A DNA stretch of 64,000 bases from Pomphorhynchus laevis (GCA_012934845.2 WNNJ02002175.1:40730-104729), one strand, 5' to 3'. Shown: positions 1 to 13,800, counted from the first letter of the stretch. Numbers and translations: made by a program. Notes: generated by a model not told the origin, from the letters alone.

Positions 1-640
1 AATATTATGATTTTATATACTAAATACTATTTGGATTAATTTATAAAGCAATAGTCTTAAAATATAATTATTTTTATAAATATTCATATTTAGTTATTTT
101 TATATTATTGATATAAAATTTTGTATTAAAACAGTATTTTGCCATTTATTAAAATATTTTGCTTTCAATTTATTAAAATACATTGAAATTTTATAATAGA
201 ATATATTTTAATAAAATATTTTTATTATATAAATACTGCTTAAATTAAAAAAAATCATTTGTATTTTTTATAAAAAACACGACAATTTATTCACATTTTA
301 AATGTATTTTTAAAGATACAAACACATTTTCAAATGTATTAAAATACATATAAAAACATTTTCGAATGCATGTTAACAATATTACTAACTAACTGAGTCA
401 ACTTATTAGAAGGACTTATCAGATCAGCTAACTGAGTCTACGTATTTTATTTTATTTATACATAAAAAATAATGTTGAATGAAATTTTAATAATTAAATA
501 ATAAACAATTAAATAATTATAAATAATAAATAATTTTTAAGAATGATTTTATATATTTTATATCAAATAGAAATTAAAAATTGAAATTTAAAATAAAAAT
601 AACTTTATGAATTGACTAATAAATAACAAACGATTTATTC
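1..640. other. AT-rich intergenic, no gene seen
   Basis: Very AT-rich sequence with short open frames only. A phrase near 420-450 (ctaactgagtctacgta) recurs near 27410, 35396 and 54630, so this belongs to the dispersed Penelope-like terminal repeat rather than to a gene. I see no coding signal. Confidence 0.5.
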
Positions 641-756
641 TAGTAAGGATTAGATGCCATCAAAAGGAACTGCTATGCTATTAGGTTTCGACACCTATTG
701 ACATACCCAACATAGCAGCGGGGCCTAGTTTATGTAATGACGTATTTTCTCTGATT
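641..756 (-). repeat. Penelope-like terminal repeat, GC-rich island copy
   Basis: One of about ten copies of a ~100-nt GC-rich island found beside Penelope-like ends in this window. Read on the - strand it contains the pairable blocks ggcccc/ggggcc (partly kept here) and ctgctatg/catagcag. Other copies lie near 1547, 7550 (-), 8163, 8643, 27150 (-), 35138 and 54830 (-). It is a repeat by direct comparison inside the window. Assignment to the PLE terminal repeat rests on its position after the end of the RT frame at 8606. Confidence 0.65.
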
Positions 757-1330
757 AAATTTGCTTACATTAATGTATTCTTTGCAATATGTATTAATTG
801 TTCATTGTATTAACAAAAAAACACGCATATTTATTCGGGCAATATTAATATAATTGCATCTACACATTATATTTATTCTCTCATAACTTTATAAAATTAT
901 TAGAATGAGAAAAATCGTTGTGTTTTTCAAAATATAAAATGTTAATAAATTATATATATACCCATAAAGATCTCTGATAGATTTCATTATAAGATAAGTT
1001 TTTGATACATAGTAAGAAACGTATACGTGTTATAATTTGAGGGTAATAATTGTGATCTCAAAAAGTATACAGACAAGTATGGGAGGTACCTTTGCTCTAG
1101 ACTAAATTATTAGAAAACAAGCATTAGTTTTTTACATGTATTTACCTTATCAAAGTTGTGATTTTCTAAATACTTTCTTCGAATATTTATTTTTTAAATG
1201 TCCACGTGTGCTAATACTTATAATTCAAAGTTAATTTAATTGTGCAGTCATATTGTTAATAATTCATAAGTAATTATTATTAATAATTAATAAGTCATAT
1301 TGTTAATTTTAATTTTACAATTAAATTTTT

Positions 1331-1482
1331 TGATGACACGTTGCCTTAATCCTGTCTAAAAGTACCGAAACATAAAATGTAGGTATTGGATTAGTATCTT
1401 ATGAGGTCCAACAATACTGAAATGTAGCGTACTGCTGTTGGTTTATAGATAGGATTAAAGCAGTGTGCAGAATAAAAATTGT
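1331..1482 (+). repeat. Dispersed repeat, copy 1 (pair with 3893-4025)
   Basis: About 140 bp shared with 3893-4025, including ccgaaac, a tatgaggtcca block, actgaaat and actgctgttgg. The second copy has ctgatgaggtcca followed 7 nt later by actgaaa, which resembles the two conserved boxes of a hammerhead ribozyme. I could not complete a convincing helix III, so this remains a repeat of unknown kind. Confidence 0.5.
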
Positions 1483-1546
1483 CATCAAAATTTTAAATAC
1501 TCAGTTTTAGAATAAGATACTTGATAATCAAATCCATTAGATGAAA

Positions 1547-1690
1547 TACGTCTTTAGCATTGCCTCGCTGCTATGTTGTGTAGAATAATAAGGGCTGAAA
1601 CCCGATAACATATCAGTTCTCCTTATGACCTCTAATAGTTATTCTGGACATCGTATCTTATTTATTAGTCAATTCATAAAAATTGATTTT
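1547..1690 (+). repeat. Penelope-like terminal repeat, GC-rich island copy
   Basis: Copy of the ~100-nt island in + orientation (gctgctatgttg ... aagggctgaaacc ... atatcagttctcc), followed by the AT-rich tail ttatttattagtcaattcataaaaattgattttt that follows most copies in this window. Confidence 0.65.
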
Positions 1691-1869
1691 TATTTTAAAT
1701 TTAAATTTTAGCTTGATATTAATTATAATAATCTTATATAACAATTATTTATTATTTAGAATTGTTTATATATAGATAAATCTTTTCCTATATATACCGT
1801 TTAAATTTTAAAATTTTACTAGATATAAATTCTTTAAAATCTTTATAATTATTTATTATTTATCTTTAT

Positions 1870-2830
1870 TTTACTTATATATTATATTTTTTCACTGATT
1901 GAATAACAATTATTAGAGTTAAATACACATATATCATCAATATATCGAAACATATATTTCATATCTTTATATAATTAAGAAAGTCAATATCATTACATAT
2001 TGTTGCAATTCTTAAAATTTCTTTATTTAATGTTTTATATTTTATATTATATGGTGTGCATGAATGCTCATGCAAAAATATGTTTCTTGTAAATTAAATA
2101 TGTCATCTTTACGATATAAATTAATAGTAGTTTTAGTTAATGTTAATTTAATGTTCATATCTAGATATACACCTTCTTTATCATTAATATTGGTTTTGTT
2201 AAGAATAAGGCTTTCTGGGTAAATTTGTTCACTAAATGAATACAAATTATTAGAATTAAATACACATATATCATCAATGTATCTAAACATATATTTCATA
2301 TATCTACATTGTTTAAATTTATTTTTTAAACAGTTATGAACAAATTCATATTCTATAAAGCTTAAAAATAAGTCAGCTATAATTGGGCTACTATTACTTC
2401 CCATTGGAACACCTTCTATTTGTCTAACTATAGATGTAACACCCTACTTTTAAGCTTTAAGCTTGAGCTTTTTATGGTTTATTTTTTGTTAGATAGGCGT
2501 TATAATTATTATAACATATATATGTATATCTTTTTCCGAATATACGATTAATTAATTTTACGAACGCTTCTTTAATATCTACTAAATCTAGATTTGTATA
2601 AAGCGTACAAAATCGGAAGTATTTATATTCTAAAAATTTATTCCTTTTGTGTGTTCTAAAAATTCTTTTGTAGAATTAATACTGAAATAGTGTTTTTTAC
2701 CTGTATTAATTTCGATTACCTTGCAATATTTTTTAGAATGTGCTTTAATTACTTTAAGTATTTTATTCATATAAACAGAAAGCGGTTTTAATATATATTT
2801 AAAAACACTATTCATTATCGGATTCTACCG
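1870..2830 (-). mobile_element. Penelope-like element, broken RT copy
   Basis: The - strand encodes recognisable Penelope-type reverse transcriptase pieces. A block at 2042-2404 contains MGSNSSPIIADLFLSFIE (motif B region) and FRYIDDICVF (motif C, the catalytic DD). A block at 2630-2815 holds the segment just before the first RT motif (SINSTKEFLEHTKGINF). The same protein is seen at 29690-31250 (+) and 60112-60903 (-). The copy is broken in several places and is a fossil. It belongs to the same subfamily as the 29.7-kb copy. Nothing suggests host function. Confidence 0.85.
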
Positions 2831-3189
2831 TTATACTATTTTTTCCATTATAGTGGCTTCTAAACTCAAATCATTTATTTTAATCTAATTGCTTTTATCT
2901 TTTTATGTTAACCTCTAATTTGTTTGTCGTAATAAAATATTTTTATTTTATAATTTTCTCGCTGCATTATTTTTTAAAGCCTTATTTTTAAATAATGTAG
3001 CAATAAAATTATTTTTGTAAATTGAATATTTACAGAAATGCTATTTTTAAAATCTACATATTTGTAAATTTTTTTATTTTTATCTAAACTAAAGGCGGTT
3101 TCTAGTTATTGCTAGACTCGGATACCCTTGCTCATTGGTTTTGTCATACTGATAATTTATAAAAATAGTAAAGTATTTAAATTGAGAGG

Positions 3190-3275
3190 TCATCAGTATT
3201 TCAATTAGAGGTCATCAGTTCCTCCTGATGACGTCTATTCCTTATTCGAATACATCATTTGTTATTTATTAGTCA
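3190..3275 (+). repeat. Partial Penelope-like terminal repeat
   Basis: Contains the end of the island (gttcctcctgatgac) and the following AT-rich tail ttatttattagtcaaatcataaaaattgac. The GC-rich half is missing. Confidence 0.55.
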
Positions 3276-3362
3276 AATCATAAAAATTGACTTTTTTTAA
3301 ATAAATTTTAACTTGATATAAATTATATAAAATCTTATATCATATTGAATAAAAAAGGATTT

Positions 3363-3510
3363 ATTTTAACGTGACAAATGCGTGCCAGCGCACGCTTACA
3401 TGACCACAACAAAACAAGACTGTGAATCAGGTGTCGAGAAGGTGTGAACGGAGGAGGTGTTTGAATGTGATAAAGGAGGGAGCGCGGCGGACGTTGAGAG
3501 GAAGTTGAAA
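3363..3510. other. GC-rich insert of unknown nature
   Basis: About 150 bp of far higher GC than its surroundings, starting near a hairpin (gcgtgc-cagc-gcacgc) and continuing as purine-rich ggaggaggtg/ggagggagcgcggcgg. No frame stays open for its length in a way I recognise, and no second copy was noticed in the window. Confidence 0.3.
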
Positions 3511-3892
3511 AGTTTAATATTCAATTAAATATTCAATTTAATAGAATATTTTATAAGATATAATATTATTAATCTTATATAATTATTTAATATAAATTAT
3601 ATAAAATTGTAAACTCTTTAATAACATTAAGCTTAAATAATTTGATATAAATTATTTAAAATCGTATATAACAGTTATTTATTATTTTAAAATTATTATT
3701 AAATTTACAAGAGACATATTTTTGCATAAGCATTCATGCATACCATATAATATAATACATTAAATAATGAAATTTTAGGAATTGCTACATGTAATGATTT
3801 TTATTTTAAAACCATTAAATCTATGAAAGAGTTTCGTATTACATTTAAATGTAAGACAAATGTCTTTCATAAAATCTAATTGCCAATAAAAC

Positions 3893-4025
3893 CAGACGAG
3901 TCGAGTGATCTTTAGAAAAAACCGAAACGTGAAACGTATATATTGGATCAGTAGCTGATGAGGTCCACCTATACTGAAATTTAACACACTGCTGTTGGCT
4001 TATCAATAGGATAAAAGTAGCGTCA
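3893..4025 (+). repeat. Dispersed repeat, copy 2 (pair with 1331-1482)
   Basis: Second copy of the repeat at 1331-1482. It contains ctgatgaggtccacctatactgaaa split over the two hammerhead-like boxes, plus actgctgttggcttat. The block cagtag just before ctgatga can pair with ctgctg downstream with one G-U pair, as helix I of a hammerhead would, but the base before the expected cut site does not fit the NUH rule in this copy. Confidence 0.45.
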
Positions 4026-4883
4026 GTGTTATAAAAAAGTAATATACAACTGTATATTAAGTAATACAAGTACTTTTAATTAAAAAGTACTTATATTTAT
4101 TAAAAGTATTTAATTTCTTATAATTCAATTGCATCGTAGTTTGTTAAAATTCGTGTCATTGTTTTTGAATAAAATTTATAGTAATGCCAAATTTTGCTTA
4201 AATTTAAAACCTACTTTTGCATTAAAGCATTTAAAAAAGGCAAAAATTACTTTTGCTTTGCAACCTGCGAATAATATTTGATGTTATTTTTTATATGCAT
4301 CATCGATTGTATTTACAATTTGTGTTTAGATACAACACTACGATGGCTTATGGATCATTCACAACCTTAGAAGGCTAACATCGTTTTATCTTATCACATT
4401 TTCTCTTATATAATATTGCTTTCTATTTATTACCCTCTAAATTAATATATTTCGTCTCTGTTGCTTGTTTACTGTGTTACTGTAATGATCCGAATAAATC
4501 TATATTTTCTACTACTTTATTCGACGATAATCGCAGAGCATCTTATGCTTTTCCTTTCGTTTCGCTGCCATCATCAAATGCCGATTTCGATCTAGCATAC
4601 AGAGTAATGTGATATGGGAGCAAATGTTGATTGCATGCAGTTTAATTATCTACAGGCATTTTTTATTGCTTAAGGAACATATTTTTTCAATACCCTGATG
4701 TGAATAGTAGAAATGATCTAATATACGAGAATTGTTGGGATCGGTGTATTGTTTTTATTAATAGCAGCAGACAACATATTAGAGAGGAGGTACAATCTAC
4801 ATAAAATACTGCTAGTTTTGCACGGGTATTCTCTATTACTCGCGGATCGTCAGGTATTTTCTATTTAGCATTACACTGTAATA

Positions 4884-7800
4884 ATGACGGAAGTCGTGAT
4901 CGCGGTATGTGATCGTCTTTGGTTTTAAGTGACCACTTGAAATTAATATTTTAGACCAGACTTAATGATCTGGAGGACGAGTTAAGGCTAGAAAGAGATC
5001 TTCGCAATAGAGTAAGTTTATATATTTTAGTACTATCAGACACTACTTTAATGAATTTGATACATTTTATAAATTTTAAAGTCTATAACAAATATTTTTA
5101 TCTTAAAATTTGTTTTTTTTAATTAAGAAATATTACAAGTACTTAAATAAATAACTGTTCTGTTTTGGTTTATTCTCCGAGAATCGAGATTCTTGTTGAT
5201 GTTTACATGAAGACGATCTTTCGTTAATTTTTTTTATTTTTACCAAATATGATGGCATTTATCAATATTAATTTATATTTTAATGTCTTATTTTTTGACA
5301 GTGGCCGAATACTTAAAGATTTAACGAAATATCAAAATATAAAAATATTGAGCAACGAAAGCAATTACTTTTCTGATATGCACTGTGAAAGTAAATCCGC
5401 ATGTGCATACACTTTTTATACCTACATTGTTTTATATGTATGGACATATATTTGTGTTCTAAAATTGTAGTAAAAAATATTGGCGATAATTTTTTTAAGA
5501 AAATCCATCGCCAAATTAACTTTAAGAAAATTTAACACCAATTTGAATTATGGAAACTCATTTTCAAATTAAATATAAGAAGTAAATTGCCAAATTTACT
5601 TTGAAATATGTTTCATGTTTGACTTGTAATTTAATAAGATCGAAAACGTTGAAAATTTTACAGTTACAAAAGATCGATTGTACGCTATAAATGAAATACT
5701 GAATTAAATTAGATCTCAATTTAGTTGTTACATAATTGGTTGTAGCGGTGATTATGGGAGAACATTATAGACATGAGAAGTATTTTTATTGAATAAAAAT
5801 TGTTGAGCTTTCGACCACCAAGGCCATTGCCAATGGCCTTGGTGATCGAAAGCTCAACAATGTTTATTCAATAAAAATACTTCTACCACCAAGGCCATTG
5901 ACAATGGCCTTGGTGGTCGAAAGCTCAACAATTTTTATTCAATAAAAATACTTCTCATGTCTATAATGTTCTCCCACAATCACCGTTTTAATCTAAAATA
6001 GACACGAATGCAATGTTCACAAAAATAATTGGTTGTAAAATTCAATTATATAATTAATTCAATTATCTGAATATAAGGCTTTATAAATTTACAGAGCCGA
6101 ATAATTAAGTTTTATTCCAAAAGTTACAATATTTCAATAGTTCCTGCTATCATATTCAGGAAAATTACAAACAGTGTATTTAAATAATAATATCTAATTT
6201 TCATCTATCATTTTCAGTTTTTGTGTCTATTATAAAGCTGATTTCAATTTAAAAATACCATATTAGGTTTCGCTTTATTATTTGTAAACCATAAAGTAAT
6301 TTTAATTTAAAGTTTTATTGATTTGAATTTTTAATTGTTTGTTTCTTATTCTAACATATATTTTTCAAATATTTTAAATTTGATTGTTCTTAATGTTTTT
6401 AAATCTAATTTGCTTTGTTTTTCAAATACAATTCCACAATTTTCTTTATTTAGTTTTATTTTCTACTAATTTTCATCTATCCTTTTAAGTTTTTGTATTT
6501 GTTTCATCTTATTTGTTTCGTATTGTTGTGTAGTACTAATATACTAGCATTTTTTGTAATGACATTTTTTTACATTTTAAATTTGTTTAAATCAAAAATT
6601 AATTAACGACTATGATAGGCTAAGTTGTATAATAGACAGTTATTGTAATACAAAATACTATAATCGTACAATAAATGTTAATAATAACAATAGAAAATAT
6701 ACATTAACCATAAACTTCATTAATAAATGTATAGATAACATAAATATAGCCGGACTTTTAAATAATTCTAAAAGTAAAGAAATAATAAGGTCAGATTTAA
6801 GTAAATATATTCCTAAAATAAGGTATAAACTCCTACCACCATTAGGACGAAAAATTTGTAATTATAATAAAGAATTAAAATCAATATGTAACGATAATAT
6901 TAGAAACATAATGGAAACAGAATGCAATTGTAAAAGTCTTAGTTTTGATAAAATAAATGAACATATATTTCAGGAAAATTAATATTTAATTAAATTAAAT
7001 AATAAATATCTTATTTTTATCTATCATTTTCAGTTTTCTTAGCATTATTTTTAATTTATAAATAGCATGAAATACGTAGAAATTTATGAAATACCGTAAT
7101 TTTAAAATCTAACGAATTCGATTTTTCGAAGATATTGTTTAATTACGAACTGAGATTATAAATATTCAATATCTGATATCTTGGCGAAGCACATAAATTA
7201 GCATTTTTAACTGAAAATTAAATTAATTTTTAAATTACAAATTGATCAAAAATATAAAGAAAAAATGCGTAGTGATTATATCCATCACTTAATCACGTCA
7301 AAAAATGTTATCAAATTTTTTGCAATGTGTTCACATTTTTTGACGGACCATCGTCAACGACTGATCCACCACTACGCATTGACAGTAGTTGTTCAATATG
7401 AGTAAGAATACTTGTCAATATTAAACATGTTAATGTATACTACAATCAGCGTTCCATCGTTCAAATTCCAGTAACAGTTTCGACTCAATTCTTATAAATT
7501 GATCTATAAATAATATACGATGCATCAGAATCAAGATTATAAATCATATAGAGGAATTACGATGCTATTAGTTTTCGCCCTCTATTACTTGGTGACAAAA
7601 TACATGCTAATGATGTATTTCCTCTTATTAGATTTAGCCTCTTATTCCAATACAGAGTATATTATTTACTATCCAATTGAGGTATATTAATTTAAAAATG
7701 TAAAATGGAATTTTTATAACCTGGTATTTTTATGAACTGGTTAAAAGTATACCACGTATTTTAATATAGATTAGAGATAATTAGAATCAATATTAGCGGA

Positions 7801-10800
7801 ATTCAGTCACTATTCTTAGACTCAGCATAACTGCGAATTGATAAAATTTGCTTATCACGTGTATCTTATATACTGAGTATATAAATTACATACCATAAAT
7901 AATATACAATTGTTATTATATAATAATATAATTGTATTATAAAATTATAATACTATCTTCAAAATCATTTAAATAATTTAATAGATACATATTTTAAACT
8001 AGGTTACTATAAAAATAACATCAAGCAGAAAATAGTAAAATATATAAATCAACACAATAATATAAAGAATAAATTTAAACTCTTAGTGGCAAATTTTTAT
8101 GGATGGATAATAAATAATATACTTTGTATTAGAATAAGATTCTATATAATCACATTTAATCAGAGCAAATACCTCCTTAACACGTATTTGGCCCCGCTGC
8201 TATGTTGAGTGGAGGAGTTAGGGGCCGAAACTGATAACATATCAGTTCCTCTATCGAGAGAGACAGGATAAGTAATGGTGCAATTATAAATAATTATGTT
8301 ACTGACTGTTTTATCACGATTATCTTTGAAATATCAAGAAACATATTTTTGCATGAGCATTCATGCATACCATATAATATAAAATATAATACATTAAATA
8401 ATGAAATTTTAAGAATTGCAACAATATGTAATGATATTGGCTTTCTTCAAAATCATTTAAATAATTTAATAGATACATATTTTAAACTAGGTTACTATAA
8501 AAATAACATCAAGCAGAAAATAGTAAAATATATAAATCAACACAATAATATAAAGAATAAATTTAAACTCTTAAGTGGCAAATTTTTATGGATGGATAAT
8601 AAATAATATACTTTGTATTAGAATAAGATACTAGATAGTTATTTCAGAGGAAATACATCATTAGCATGTATTTGGCCCCGCTGCTATGTTGGGTAGAGGA
8701 GTTAAGGGCCGAAACCTGATAGCATAGCAGTTCCTCCTGATGACCTCTAATTCTTATTCTGATACAACGTCTGTTATTTATTAGTCAATTTATAAAAATT
8801 GATTTTTATTTTAAATTTCAATTTTTCAAATATTACAAATAATATACGATCTTATATAACAATTATAACAATTATTTATTATATGAATATAATTGTATAT
8901 AATTATATAACATATTATATAATCGTTTCTATTTAATATTTAATAATATTAAAATTAAATTTTAACTCTTAAGTGGCAAATTTTTATGGATGGATAATAA
9001 ATAATATACTTTGTATTAGATAAATGATAAACTTTAACATATTCTTATGATAAACTTTATCAAAGTTTATCATAGAAATACGCCACTAGCATGTATTTGG
9101 ATAATCAAATTACTGGATAATCAAAATTAATCAGAGGAAATACAAATTTGAGTTTTATGACATTTTTGAATTTAATTATTTTTAATTATTTTCATTTGAA
9201 ATTAATATTTGGTTTAAAAATATATTGTTAAATCTACACGGGTCATTGATTATAATGGGGTTGCCACCAGAAGATTCAAGTTTAGAGTTAGGTAAGTTTA
9301 CGATTAACGGAGGTTTCATTGCATGCGGTTGGTATGCAAAGGGCGCTGTCTTTGGTATTGGCATCGGAAATCCAGCTTTCTTCGCAAATGGTGGTGCTAG
9401 TTGTCTTTTATCTGGTTTTACAATTGGGAATGGTGGTGGAAATGGTTTTGGAAATGGTGGTAGAGCAGTAGGCCTCTTTGCTGGTTTAGCTGTTTGGTTC
9501 CTACCTGACCTCAATCCCATGTTGTGATAAATTTGTTATGCTTAATTATAAACGTTAAAGTATTTCATACATTATTTTTTCATAAATAGTTCCTTTGTAT
9601 AGATATATAAGTTCATGTCATTGATGCTGGTCTTTTGCTGTTTATGTAATACAAAGGCATGACACATTTGTTATTCAAGGCGATAAAACAAATAAAATAA
9701 ATTTAGGAAATGATTAATACATACGAAATTTGGAGGTATATTAAATCTAAAGAGAGAGGAATTCAGCTTTATTTGCCCTTCATTGCAGTTATTTTTAAAT
9801 GAGTGACTAAGTACTTATTTGTGCGTTCAGTGCATTTTTGTTTTTAACCTCGTCTACGTTAAAATCCAATTTTCTGTGAATAATATTATATAAGATATTA
9901 CTTCGTGCTCACTCTAGAATAAACTGTAAAAAATATAAAGCAAACGGTCAAAGCAGTGATCTCTACCCCCACAAAATATTTACTAACTTGTGAAGTTTTT
10001 AATGCATATTGGTCAAAAGATATTTGCATAAAAGCAATTAATATTTATCACGTACATTGTTATTTTTGAACATTAAAAAAATTCCCATACTTATACTCAA
10101 CTCTTTTCCGTTGAAAAAAAGCTAAATTCCTTTATTTAGAAATTTTAAGAATTACAACAATATGTAACGATATCAAAATCATAACGATATTGTAAAGATA
10201 TTATACGTATACCACGTTTTTTAACTGAAATAATAAACATTTAAACTATAATTAAACGTATATTATAAACTTATTTGATTTTTATTGTAATTTTTAATTG
10301 ACTACGAACTACTATGATTGCAATATGGATTTTTTTAACGGCATTCTCAATTTAGCAAGAGAAAGATATTACAGCGCTACGAGTTGATTTAGAAGAATTG
10401 GAAATACAAAATGAAGAAATATCAAATAGCAAAGAAAGAGAGGTATTATTTCTATAATGTAACTTTTATAATATTAGTATTAATATTAGTATCATAAAAT
10501 TAGTATCAGCACGAAATCATACTGGTCTATAAAATAATTATTTTAATGTTAACAAATTTCGATATTTTCGAATTTTTGCTAAACTTACGCGTTTTTGCTG
10601 AATTTAATAAAATTAAAAAAACTGACATAATAAGCAAATTATACTTTAAATCGAAATCGATAATGAAATAATTTTATCGTATTAGATAAAAACTATAATT
10701 CAATAATTTTTATCAAAAACAATCAGATATTTTTAAAGAAAAATTTCCAAAATGCTAATATAATCTACGATTGCATGATTCTATCTTAATACTAATTATA

Positions 10801-13800
10801 ATTTGTTTATCAACTGATATTTTAAATCGGAATACATTGTTTTTTAATAAAATATGATAATACAATTTTTTAAGCGACAGTGTTAGATTATTTTAAGATT
10901 AGACAATGATAGATATATTTATTAATTAATTTTATGATAAATAATTTTATCGTATTAGATAAAAACTATAATTCAATAATTTTTATCAAAAACAATCAGA
11001 TATTTTTAAAGAAAAATTTCCAAAATGCTAATATAATCTACGATTGCATGATTCTATCTTAATACTAATTATAATTTGTTTATCAACTGATATTTTAAAT
11101 CGGAATACATTGTTTTTTAATAAAATATGATAATACAATTTTTTAAGCGACAGTGTTAGATTATTTTAAGATTAGACAATGATAGATATATTTATTAATT
11201 AATTTTATGATAAATAATTTTATCGTATTAGATAAAAACTATAATTCAATAATTTTTATCAAAAACAATCAGATATTTTTAAAGAAAAATTTCCAAAATG
11301 CTAATATAATCTACGATTGCATGACTCTATCTTAATACTAATTATAATTTGTTTATCAACTGATATTTTAAATCGGAACGATAATACAATAAAAAAATTT
11401 CTGATAATAAAATTTTTAATTTATGATGAGTGCTTAAATCCACTGTAATCAAAATATTTTTTGATTTTAATAATACGGATTTTGTTAACCACTAAAACGT
11501 TTTTATAAAGAAAAACATAAACAGAAAACATAGAAAACAAAGTCAGTCCGGTCGTTAATGGAGTCTTCATTGTGTCACGGCCTCATTTCTACAGGGATCT
11601 GAGCCCTCCAGCCAATCCAACACGCCGCTATCCTACTAAACCACTACCCGAAGAATCAAATCAAGGCGGACGATGCTCGGTAATCTCGAGATGAGGAGCT
11701 TAAGAAACCTTATTCTTTGCTCTGGGGGACGTCATCCTGTAAACTAATCCCGAGATAGCCCAAGTACCCCAGAAGCGCACTTGGGTTTTCCCTTTCAATG
11801 ACATATGCTGAGCCCGTTTCAGGGCCCACCTAGCTCTCTTTAGGATACGTTTGAATATATCCAGGTCAGCTTTCGCCGACCAGTTCCTTGTAAAAGTGAA
11901 CACCCAGGTATGTTACTCGACTTGTGAAGGTAGGGAGTGGTTGATTCTGCAAAATGAAGGAAAGTACAGAGAGTTCTAATCTCTTAAGTTTCTTTTTGAT
12001 GGCAGAGGTGCAATGAAAGACGACCACCTGCGATTTAGAGGATTTGAGAACAAGATTAAATATGGTTAGCTGGTCTTTAATCTTAAAAAGAAACGGATGA
12101 TATTAGACACTACATCTTTGCACCTGCGTCCAGAGAACAGGGCTGTGATATCATCAGCGTAAACCACTAGATGTTGATCGCGTTTAAATTTTTAGTAGAG
12201 TATAATGGAGGCAGCAAGATACAAGATTGGAGAAAGTAGGGAGCCTTGAGGCACACTGTAATAGGGTAGAACTGGCGTGCATCAAGGTCCTCTTCATAGA
12301 AGAACCGCCTGGTATGCAACAATATTTCCACCCTGTTAACCATTCTCGCAGGCAACTTAAGGGACCTGAAAGAAGAGATATTAAAGGGAATGGAGGTGTG
12401 GTCAAATGCAGTAGAAAAGTCAAGGAAAACAGCCACAACTAGACGATGGCTATTAGCCCGACAAAACTGCTCCAACTCACCAACTGCTGAATGGACCGAG
12501 CGATCTTTTACGTACCTATGAACACCTGGATGGATCAAATTTCGCCTACTTAGATGGTCGCGGATTTTACGCGCAAGTGCTTTTTCGTAAATGGAGATTT
12601 TGAATCGAAATGGCCCGCAGATCTTCAGGACATAAAATCAATTTCTTTTTGGGTAAAAACACGTGTCGGCTAATATTTATGCCAACAATATCGGACGGGG
12701 ATGCTAATAGCATTGTGATGGGACCTCCTTTCTCTGACTGCCTCTCAAAAGCTGATAAACCCGAGTGGAGAGTGACATGGTGTTTCTGGAGGTGCCCAGA
12801 AGTGGTTGCCAGGAGTTTAGAATATTTGTGACAGATAGATCCCTACTTCTGAAGTCACACCAAGGCAGGATTGGTTGGGGAGATTGAGTGACTCCATAAT
12901 TATGAAAGGATAGTGACTCCTCTAGCAAGGCCTATGCTACCAATCCAAACCAAGGCTCTATCCCTTCAGCAGACAAACTTCTCCTTGAATATCTTTCAGA
13001 AAGAAGCCTGAGAAGGGTTAAGGTGAGCGATGCTTGCCCTATCCCTACTCAGCTGGAACCTATATTTAGATGTCCAGTATTCATTCGAGATGGCCTGTCT
13101 GACGGAAACAGAGAAATTGGGAAGAAGTAGCATTTTAGCGAGGACCTTGAGTTTTGTTGGAGTGGGATTGTATATGCGACCTTTGTAGGTAGTCGAAAGC
13201 TACGCGGTAGCTTGCGATAAGAGGTAGGAATTAAATTCGGTCAAATTTTCATTACATATTCTAGGGAAGAGTTGGATAGTGTCCTGAAAGAAGGTAACTC
13301 TGATGGGATCAAAGTGAAACCTCCTTATAAGCAGTAATAAGGAGGTTCCTTATTACTGCTTATATAAGCAGTAATAAGGAACTTCCTCTATCCGCCAACG
13401 AATTAGGTCATGATAGGTGGTCTGTTTTTGGCGTGACTGCTTAGTACAATTAGGTTTCAACAACCACTTCTTATGAAGCAGTAATATGTCAAGGAGAGAA
13501 TTAGTTGTTGAGCAATGAAAGGTGGGGGAAGGTTGTTTCTGAATAAGATAGTGTTCCTGGTTCTGTGGTTGCTGCATTAATCCAACGACCACTTCTGTCG
13601 TTTAAGTCACCAAGTAACATGTCATAAAATATACGATCCAGCAGGTCACGGTTTTTGTGAATTTCTCCGGATCGGATATATATATTGGCTATGCTAATGC
13701 GTTTACCGTTTTTATAGAGTGATATACCTAAACAAGAATAGTTAAATAAGAATAGTTAAATAAGAATAGTTAAATAAGAGTAGTTAAATAAGAGGGATGT

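Larger units (their letters stand above)
5012..10355 (+). other. Paramyosin intron, 5.3 kb, repeat-filled
   Basis: Donor gtaagt, acceptor tttag. It holds a foldback repeat, a hammerhead-like motif, a MITE-like hairpin, several Penelope-like ends and a proline-rich - strand ORF, each listed separately. The exon expected for the missing ~35-50 paramyosin residues should lie here but I could not see it. Confidence 0.6.

Noticed and set aside
8640-8770. Canonical hammerhead ribozyme in the GC-rich PLE island
   Set aside because: CTGATGA, GAAA and GTC words are all present, but I could not place them in any of the three circular orders with pairing helices. Reported instead as a pseudoknot candidate.
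11580-11660. Functional tRNA gene
   Set aside because: Only A- and B-box-like blocks are seen; the acceptor and anticodon stems could not be formed convincingly.
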